This document shows positions 57,533 through 64,000 of a stretch of 64,000 nucleotides of DNA, piece after piece. The stretch comes from Basidiobolus meristosporus CBS 931.73 (Eukaryota > Basidiobolomycota > Basidiobolomycetes > Basidiobolales > Basidiobolaceae). The position numbers were made by a program, and so were the translations under genes. The notes beneath the pieces are model-generated. The model was not told the origin of the DNA. It was given only the letters and a program-made list of their open reading frames with translations, and did not search any database. Every line of letters starts with the position of its first letter. Positions within the stretch are counted from its first letter, which is position 1. The DNA lies in contig MCFE01000251.1 in NCBI GenBank assembly GCA_002104905.1, positions 1 to 64,000 on the forward strand, given 5' to 3'.

Positions 57533-58013
57533 TCTCGCCGAGTTTGGTAAGAGAATCACGGAATGCTTTGACAGATTCAGAAGAGGCCTTGGTCTTATTG
57601 CCTTCCTTATCCTTGGAGGAACCTTCCTCCTCGATATGGAAACGAAGATTCTCCAAAAGAATGACCTTGCCGTCCTTGGCTTCGGTACAGGTCTTCTCAA
57701 CCTCGGCACCAACGCAGTCGTTGAGGAAGGTCACCTCACGATCCAAAAGCTTGCTGAGCTCTTCAGCAACAGGTTTCAAGGAGTATTTGGAAACTGCTTG
57801 GCCATTAGGACGACCAAGATGGCTCATCAAGATAACTGCCGAGGCACCGTTGTCGAGAACATGCTTGATGGTAGGCAAGGCGGCAACGATACGTTGATTG
57901 TTGCTAATTTTACCGTCGGCAAAGGGGACGTTGAAGTCAACACGAATCAAGACTCTCTTTCCCTTGACATCGACGTCAGTAACGCCAAGTTTGCTGCTAA
58001 GGTTATTGGACAT
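56757..58013 (-). CDS. PGK1: Phosphoglycerate kinase
   Basis: 418 aa, the usual length for fungal PGK. The enzyme converts 1,3-bisphosphoglycerate and ADP to 3-phosphoglycerate and ATP in cytosolic glycolysis, and runs in reverse in gluconeogenesis. Visible motifs: RVDFNVP (residues 24-30), HLGRP (65-69), [21 protein letters not shown] at the hinge side, GGGDTAT (373-379) and [14 protein letters not shown] near the end. The frame is open 25 codons further upstream, but [10 protein letters not shown] matches where PGKs start, so I chose ATG at 58013. No intron is needed. A TATA-like box lies ~55 nt upstream. All recognisable active-site segments are intact, so it should be functional. Confidence 0.97.
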
Positions 58014-58065
58014 GATAGGAAATTGTCGAAAAGGAGGATGGCTCACCCCATCGGGCCCTACGTTA

Positions 58066-58073
58066 GTTTTATA
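58066..58073 (-). promoter_or_regulatory. Candidate TATA box of PGK
   Basis: TATAAAAC on the minus strand, 53-60 nt upstream of the chosen ATG, after GGCCCAATCCAGG. Position and sequence fit a strong glycolytic promoter with a short leader. Not proven. Confidence 0.4.
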
Positions 58074-58088
58074 CCTGGATTGGGCCAA

Positions 58089-59638
58089 TGGAGCCGGTAA
58101 TTACCACGGCCTAGCATTGAAAGATCCGTTACAAGAAAGGAAACATAATATATAATCCGGATCGATTACTAGCATTGATGATTGAAACGGCTCGCTATTT
58201 TCTAATGAATCTGCCACGCATAAATCTAGGCTGATCATAAATGCGCGGATTCACAGATATGATCAGCGATGAATAACACTCGGACTTGGTTGAAGTTGTC
58301 TGGGAGCAGCGGATGGGGTTGGTTTCATGACTCTCGAGAGAACCACGCAGGGATGTGCAGGTCTAATTGGACTGCCTAGCGATGACGAGGTAAGCCACAC
58401 CACCATTTTCTGTTGAGTAGCATTTGAATCTTCGCCGAACTAGTCTTGCGTCATGGAAGTTACTAGAAAGCGACTGATTTAGATCCACTCATCTCCATGA
58501 CGCGGATGTGGCGAGCAAGTTGCTGGGGACCGTAGAGCCTGATCACTGGAGCATTGTACAACATTAACTCCGCGAGAATGGGGTGGATTTGAATCTAGGA
58601 TTCACAAACACCCATCAAACGATTAGTGCCGGTAGATTCGGAATGTCGATGATTGAAGTTGAATCTGATTGAATTCGGTATAAACGCTTATCAATCATTG
58701 ATAAGCTTGTGTGCTCATATTGGCCTGCATGTTCGAGATGTAGTCTTTTATAGTGTAGTGAATTGACCTGATTGTTGATGACGGTCCATATGGCTTAGGA
58801 TATTCTCCGTACCACGAATCACGGCGCCAGTATTTTGATGAGCTGTAAACTATGATGGGTTATTTACAACGTTGATCAATGAATCTGGCTTCTCCATGTA
58901 GTTCATGCTCGTTATCATGCAGAGAATATGCCCTACGATTTTGCCAAGACGCAGTGGCTCCTTGGTTAGATACTGATGGATGGACATGGTTACAATGGCC
59001 TGGTAGAGGAGTGTTCGAAAGCAAATCGGGACTTCTGGTAGCAAGTGAAGTGGAATTCGCTGGTAAGGTGTTTGAGCAGCAAAAGTGTGCTCAGAGACGT
59101 CTAAAGAGTTTGTATACGAGATCATTTGAGCACTGCATGACTTCAAACGGCAATACATCATGGAAATGCCAAACGTAGGGGGACAATTGGTAGGTCTAAA
59201 GTTCCCTCCAACAGTTATGGATTGATATGTATGCATCGAGCGTCGCAAGACACATGCAGCCAACTGCTTACTTCTGGCAATACCGAAGGATAATAAATAA
59301 ACCCCTTAGTGTAGTCAACAAAGCCCAGCAGCTTCGCGCCCACTTTCAAGGTTGGCGGCTTTACTAAAGCAATGTATTCGATTGGTACTTGGTGTATTCT
59401 ATTCATGGACGCGCAATAAGGCCGTGTCCAGATATTTACATTACAAAAGATGTCAACGATGGCACAAGCGAAGCTAAGTAAATATTCAGGATGGTTTTCG
59501 AAATGATTGCTTCGTAGAAATAGGTGAATGAAGCTATAGACAGTTCAGTGCAGATTGCCGAGCAAGCAACGACGCGAAATTGGTATTACAATAGGATCGA
59601 CGGGGCAGACGTAGGAAGTCAAGTGAAGCCACGAGATT
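58089..59638. other. Intergenic region upstream of PGK
   Basis: No convincing gene. A 137-codon minus-strand frame at 58850-59263 has no recognisable features and mixed composition. GAATTGAC-like and CATTGATAAG repeats near 58680-58710 are short. The region probably holds the PGK promoter and the end of the neighbouring PWWP gene. Confidence 0.45.
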
Positions 59639-62322
59639 CTAATCATCCTCGTCCACGAAGAATCCGTGTTTTTCCCCCAGAGAAATCCGGCCATCTACGA
59701 ACGAGTGTCGAGCTGCCATAACCTGCTCAACCCATCTTGAATCTATGTAGCCGTGAAGCATCGCTTGCTCAGCCTCTCCATAATCCGATTTCTCCCGAGC
59801 CATGATCAACCGAATGATGACTTCCGGGTGCAACACATCGTCACAAAAGAGCTGTAGGATTTTGGGGTTGGAAAGGTCGGGATGAATTGCCAGATGCTTT
59901 ACTTTAACCTCCATGAAATCGAGCCCTTCGGAGCTCATTAGGTCGCCTTCGATATCATACTGTTCCAAGAACATCTGCTTTACCACTCGCGAGATGAAAT
60001 GGAAATCGTTGATTCCAAAGGGCCCTCGGCTGATGTAATGGGCCAGCGTTCTGCGCTCGCGAAGGCTCCTGAAAAACTTGTCGTAGCGCCAGCTGTTCTT
60101 GTCATCTCCACACATGATTCTGATCAGGTCATCCTCATACGACATGACCTGTCTCCTTAGCGATGGGTTCTCGTACTCGGGGTCTTCCTTTTCGAGGGTG
60201 AAGTCTCCCAGCTGGTCCAAAATCGCCGTTAGTAACACAGCTCCGGTCTTTCGGGTTCACGTGGCCATACTTACTGGGCAGGTCTGGAATTCAGGCTCGT
60301 AGATGGTAAAAAACTCGTTGCGCGACAGGGTTTTGCGTTGCCCATCATAGAGCTGGGCTTTGTATTTGTTTGGTCTCTTGTACGAAATGATCTTGCCTGG
60401 GAAATAGGAGCGATTCGACTTCAGGTATGCCAAGCAAAGTTCCCCAGGGATCATAATACTTGCAATAAGATGGATCTTTAGTTGGAAGCAAGCAGGCGGT
60501 CATCAGGGCATACGTACCTAGTGTCCAGATCGAAATCAGGATCCTCGTTCAGAATCGCTTGGCTATATAAGCGTTAATAATGAGAGAGCTAAGTAGACAG
60601 AAGCTTTGTGTTACCTTTCAAATGAGAGTTCGCAAATTGGACTCTGTTGCGAGATGTCGGACCCTAAACCGCTGTCGTAGGTATGAGGGTTGTAGCTCTT
60701 CGGCGAAGCGTCTGTTGACTTCTTGGTTTCTGTGAGACGATAGGTGAGTATGGCGAGATCGAAGCACGCACGCAGGGAAACAGCTTACTTGCTTCAGCCG
60801 AGCTGTTTGTGGAGCTGTTGTCAGCCAAAAACGCTTCATCCGACGGCTTTTTGTGTCTGATAACCCGTGGTTTGATGATGGTTCGGGGTTTGATTACTGT
60901 CTTCTCGGCTTCCGAGTCACTGTCCGAGAAGGCAGGTGTTCTTCTTTTGGAATGAGATGCTTCTGGATTGCCTGTTCGTGAAGGTCTCAACGACAACTCG
61001 TCACGATCGTCGCGTGTGGGTTTTCGAATTGAGCTCCGATTAGTGTGTAGACCGCCCTGCTTGCATCCTGCAGTGGGCGATCTATCTTCCGTGGTAGTGC
61101 CATCACGGCCATGTAGCTTTTTCTTCTTCTCTTTCTTGTTGTCGATTTTAGTTGAACCCTTCTCAAGACTCTTCAGTAGTCTACCTTTGATCCCATCATT
61201 CTCCTTGTTGTGGGGTTTCGATGACGATCTTGTCGAGCTGGCATTTGCTTTAGACTTTGCTTCAGATTTCTTGAGCGAAAACGAAGCAAAATCGTCGTCG
61301 TCGTCCTCGTCTGTGAGGTAAGATCTTGGTTTGGAGTCCCTACTCTTAGAGCTTGTCTCTCGTAGTTTCTTTTTGCTGCTTTTGGTCTGTGTTTCCGCGG
61401 GCAAAGGCTTGGAATACCTTGTGATGGATGTGGGTCCGTAGATATTGCGCCATTGCGCTACGTTAGTCTTTTCCTTCCTGCTAGGCTCGATATCCGTGAG
61501 CTCAGAAAGAGAAGGCATTCTGACCAAGCCCTCGATCTTTCGGATTTCTTGGTTTCCTTTGAGGATTCGGGTTCGTTGACTCCGCTCGACTCGGTTGGGC
61601 TTGGGTGGAGATACAAAGTCGTCATTTTCCTGGCTTTTCTGGCAGCTTTTGGAGGACAGTCTGAGAGCGCTGTCCATGGTGGGCAAATCATCCTCGTCCA
61701 AGGTAGATAGCTCCGGCAAAAGAGTGGCAAGGTTTCCCTTGGTGCCAGCTTTTGACGAGCCTTTAGTCGAGCGAGGAATCGCTGTGTTCAATATGTCTAC
61801 CATGGAGGGCAGCTCATCGCCATTAAGTGTCGCATCTCGTGCCAAAGATAGAGCGACTTTAAATTCCTTCTCTGCTTCGCAACCCTTCCACTGTTTGATG
61901 AACTCGTCTGCCTGCAAGCAGTGAAACGGCTGAATATTGTTCTTATTCGGGGCACCAAGACGTACGATTTCACCTCTGTGTTCGGTTTTGTGCAAAAGAG
62001 TAAGTTCAGGAGTGATTGGGGAAGGACCGTATATAAAACACCCACTTTCTATGGGAGAACTTCTGAATCTTCAAGGGCACTTTTGATCGATCACCTAGTA
62101 TCTAGTCGAAGTTGTGATATAGATGACTGCAGATAATGTGACAGTCGTCACTGGAGAATACACTACCTTTCCGGGCCACCATTTTCCTTTGCGTTCAACC
62201 CAGACGATGTCAGGCAAGTTGGAGGGCGTGATGGCATGGTATTTTGAAGTCAGTACCTCTGGAGGTGAAGTGGCACCTGCCTCGAATTGGCGACCAAGTG
62301 TTCTGGAAGACGACATGAACAC
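59639..62322 (-). CDS. PWWP-domain protein, multi-exon
   Basis: Exon 1 (from ~62322) holds DIVWVERKGKWWPGKV, the first half of a PWWP domain. The second half (EIVRLGAPNKNNIQPFH, then a helix EFKVALSLARD) opens the large exon ending at 60789; the intron(s) between (about 62166-61976) are not resolved. Further exons with GT-AG borders: 60615-60729, 60518-60562, 60275-60458 and 59639-60211, giving introns of 59, 52, 59 and 63 nt; TTACTAACG is a clear branch site in the last. The middle is basic, serine-rich and disordered with a DDDDD tract near 61300. Exon 60275-60458 encodes a second Tudor/PWWP-like strand pattern (GELCLAYLKSNRSYFPGKI, YKAQLYDGQ). The C-terminal ~190 aa are helical. Probably a nuclear, chromatin-binding protein. 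Confidence 0.75.
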
Positions 62323-63592
62323 TCTGTTTGGATATTGCCAGAAAGATACGAAAACTGTATGTCAACCGAGTATTGGTCGCTCTTGGGCTCAGACACTTGA
62401 TGTTTTAACCAATCTTTTGAGAGGGAATGAGCAAATTCAACATAAAAACAATAAAATTTCCATTTCATGATTTACGAAAATCAGCTGGCCAGATGCCTCA
62501 TTGGTTGATGGGTGGAGTCCCAACAGGTGCTATTCTACTGCGATTCTTCCACCAAAATCATACACTGCGTAAATGATCTTCACCGGGGACCTTAATGCTG
62601 CTGAGACGGTTGGACATGGTCATTGTGTTGAACAGAGTTTTGCCTACCATCGGAGAACCTTCTCTGAGGTTCTGGGAAAACAAGGCCTCATATTCAATGC
62701 AGACTTCTTGATTGGTCAGCGCTTACCGGGGTGTTTGTTTATCCAACTCGACACCGCTATACCCGTTTTTGGCGACAAATGGAGGTGCAAACTGCGTATA
62801 AATCCACGAATGGTCACATAAATACTCATTGAGGTTGGATAACTTGGTTGGCACGGCCAGCCAGGAAGAGCACCCACGAAGGTTATCTTGGCCAGCTTGG
62901 TGATGGAGCCTGAATCGCCCATCTGTGATACCTCATGGTGTGACAACTTGCGTTTAAGGGATCACGATGCTCCCATGCAGACACAACGATGGTGGACTCT
63001 GCCGTGATGCACAGTGTGGCTAGCTGTTGGCTTCAAAGGTGCAAGCCAATGCTCAAGCCGCGTATCGTGAAGGTGGCAGGCGGATGCCAGCACGTTATAG
63101 GAGCATCCGCTATTTGGGGCTGCCCATCCCTCATATGTCTGTGGTCTTTGGCCGCTCCAATTACCATCAGGACTGGTCATTACAGTGTAGGCACAAAGCG
63201 TAACGCAAAGGTTTCATCCAGATTGGCACATGTACGCTTATGTTGCATGCACTGGCGTCTACACCCGAACTATCATCGCCCTAACAACGAAATCTCTATC
63301 TCTTGATATCTAAGCCATTTACTCAATCGGAATCAAATTCATCTAGAATTGGTATCTAGTTAATCAGAACGTCAACTTCAAGTTCTTATTCTTCATTCAA
63401 CGCTTTATATTAGGGTGTATAAATAAGGAATAGGGATTATTGGCACTACCAGAGCACCCAAAAGAGATGTATGTGGGTCACACCTTGTTAAATAGTCGAA
63501 CACGATTTTTGGCCGCCCGTATCGGTTGCTTTTGGTTACTTGGCCGCTGTTTCTGTTGAGGAGTCTTCGTCAGAGAGACTCTGCGATATAGT
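62323..63592. other. Intergenic region
   Basis: No gene recognised. Frames at 62573-62821 and 62989-63306 (plus) and their antisense counterparts have no family features. TATA-like GTATAAATAAGG near 63417 is the best promoter candidate for the frame starting at 63593. Confidence 0.4.
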
Positions 63593-64000
63593 ATGGAATA
63601 CTCCGGACAACCCACTGGCAACAATGTGCATGGCTCGATTACTTCGACAAATCACTACTTTGATGTGCGTTTCGAAGATGACCCTAGCACTCAGTTAAGG
63701 CAGCAGCTTGATGAACTTCAAGCAACCGTTCTCTCTCAAATAACCCTCGAATTCCGTACACTCCATGAGCGACTGGATACAGTCGAAAACAAGTTCAATG
63801 AAGTTTTGAGTTCGCCCCTAATCGGCACACGCATCTCTGGTTTGACACCACAGTATGGGGTGACACCCAGCACTAATGTTCCTCCAAGGCCTGTTCACCA
63901 AGGGATCAGCAATTCTATCAAGCAATACTCGGTTGTTCCGCAAGTCTCCACCCCAACTGTCTCCAGCCCTCTGGTGGCCTCCTCCATACAGATAGTTCGG
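63593..64000 (+). CDS. Partial ORF, coiled-coil and Pro/Ser-rich protein, runs off the window
   Basis: Open for 136 codons from ATG 63593 to the window end with no stop. The start context is TAGTATGGAA. Residues ~35-75 form a probable coiled coil (LRQQLDELQATVLSQITLEF, LHERLDTVENKF). It is followed by a proline-, serine- and threonine-rich stretch (TPQYGVTPSTNVPPRP). This layout is common in N-termini of gypsy Gag proteins and of unrelated fungal proteins. I cannot assign it without the downstream sequence. Confidence 0.5.
   Translation, partial: MEYSGQPTGNNVHGSITSTNHYFDVRFEDDPSTQLRQQLDELQATVLSQITLEFRTLHERLDTVENKFNEVLSSPLIGTRISGLTPQYGVTPSTNVPPRPVHQGISNSIKQYSVVPQVSTPTVSSPLVASSIQIVR

Noticed and set aside
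56676-58100. A 474-codon plus-strand frame
   Set aside because: It is exactly antisense to the PGK gene, whose full domain set is clear on the minus strand. The long antisense frame follows from PGK codon use.
58850-59263. 137-codon minus-strand frame upstream of PGK
   Set aside because: No recognisable domain or splice context and no repeats; size is compatible with chance.

Overview
The window looks like nuclear DNA of a filamentous fungus. It carries a typical fungal phosphoglycerate kinase gene, a PWWP-type gene whose four resolvable introns are 52-63 nt, and fungal-type Ty1/copia, Ty3/gypsy, PIF/Harbinger-like and Tnp2/Plavaka-like transposons. I cannot name the species or phylum. About 55 kb (1 to ~55,400) is AT-rich transposon matrix. 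The last ~8 kb is higher in GC and holds the only convincing host genes.

Transposon matrix, in layers. The oldest layer is a degraded Tnp2/Plavaka-like DNA transposon in several copies (P1 ~2579-6490; P2 13241-17317, continuing at 25664-25965 and 30182-30390; P3 ~32600-35403; P4 35404-38144; a fifth gene-2 copy 47394-48545). Each full unit has a minus-strand transposase relic and a plus-strand second gene (coiled coil, internal repeats, conserved C-terminal domain) that I do not recognise. P2 was hit by a 521-bp solo LTR, by a PIF/Harbinger-like element (17318-25663, 3-bp target duplication AGT) and by copia B2 (25966-30181, duplication GTAGC). The Harbinger-like element was in turn hit by an intact gypsy (18802-23740, identical 368-bp LTRs, open 1,377-codon Gag-Pol), the youngest insertion here. 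Three ~715-734 bp fold-back MITEs with 3-bp duplications (9927-10658, 34131-34864, 38533-39247) share termini with the Harbinger-like element and are probably its non-autonomous partners.

Retroelements. Copia family A has ~348-bp LTRs and a primer site matching the anticodon arm of initiator tRNA-Met. Its copies are A1 (308-~2306), A2 (41196-45878, complete but with stops) and A3 (38149-47393, older). A2 is inserted inside A3. Copia family B has 369-bp LTRs; copies are B1 (11030-13240), B2 (25966-30181) and B3 (~8431-9289). B1 and B2 share a YVDN reverse transcriptase motif in place of YVDD. A second gypsy (48679-55231, 387-bp LTRs, duplication CAGGG) carries an extra ~390-codon reading frame after pol. 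One catalytic Asp codon reads Asn in each of its protease, reverse transcriptase and integrase.

Host region. PGK is on the minus strand at 56757-58013, intronless, 418 aa. Next is a minus-strand, multi-exon PWWP-domain gene (59639-62322). An open frame that starts at 63593 runs off the window end and has a coiled-coil, proline/serine-rich product.
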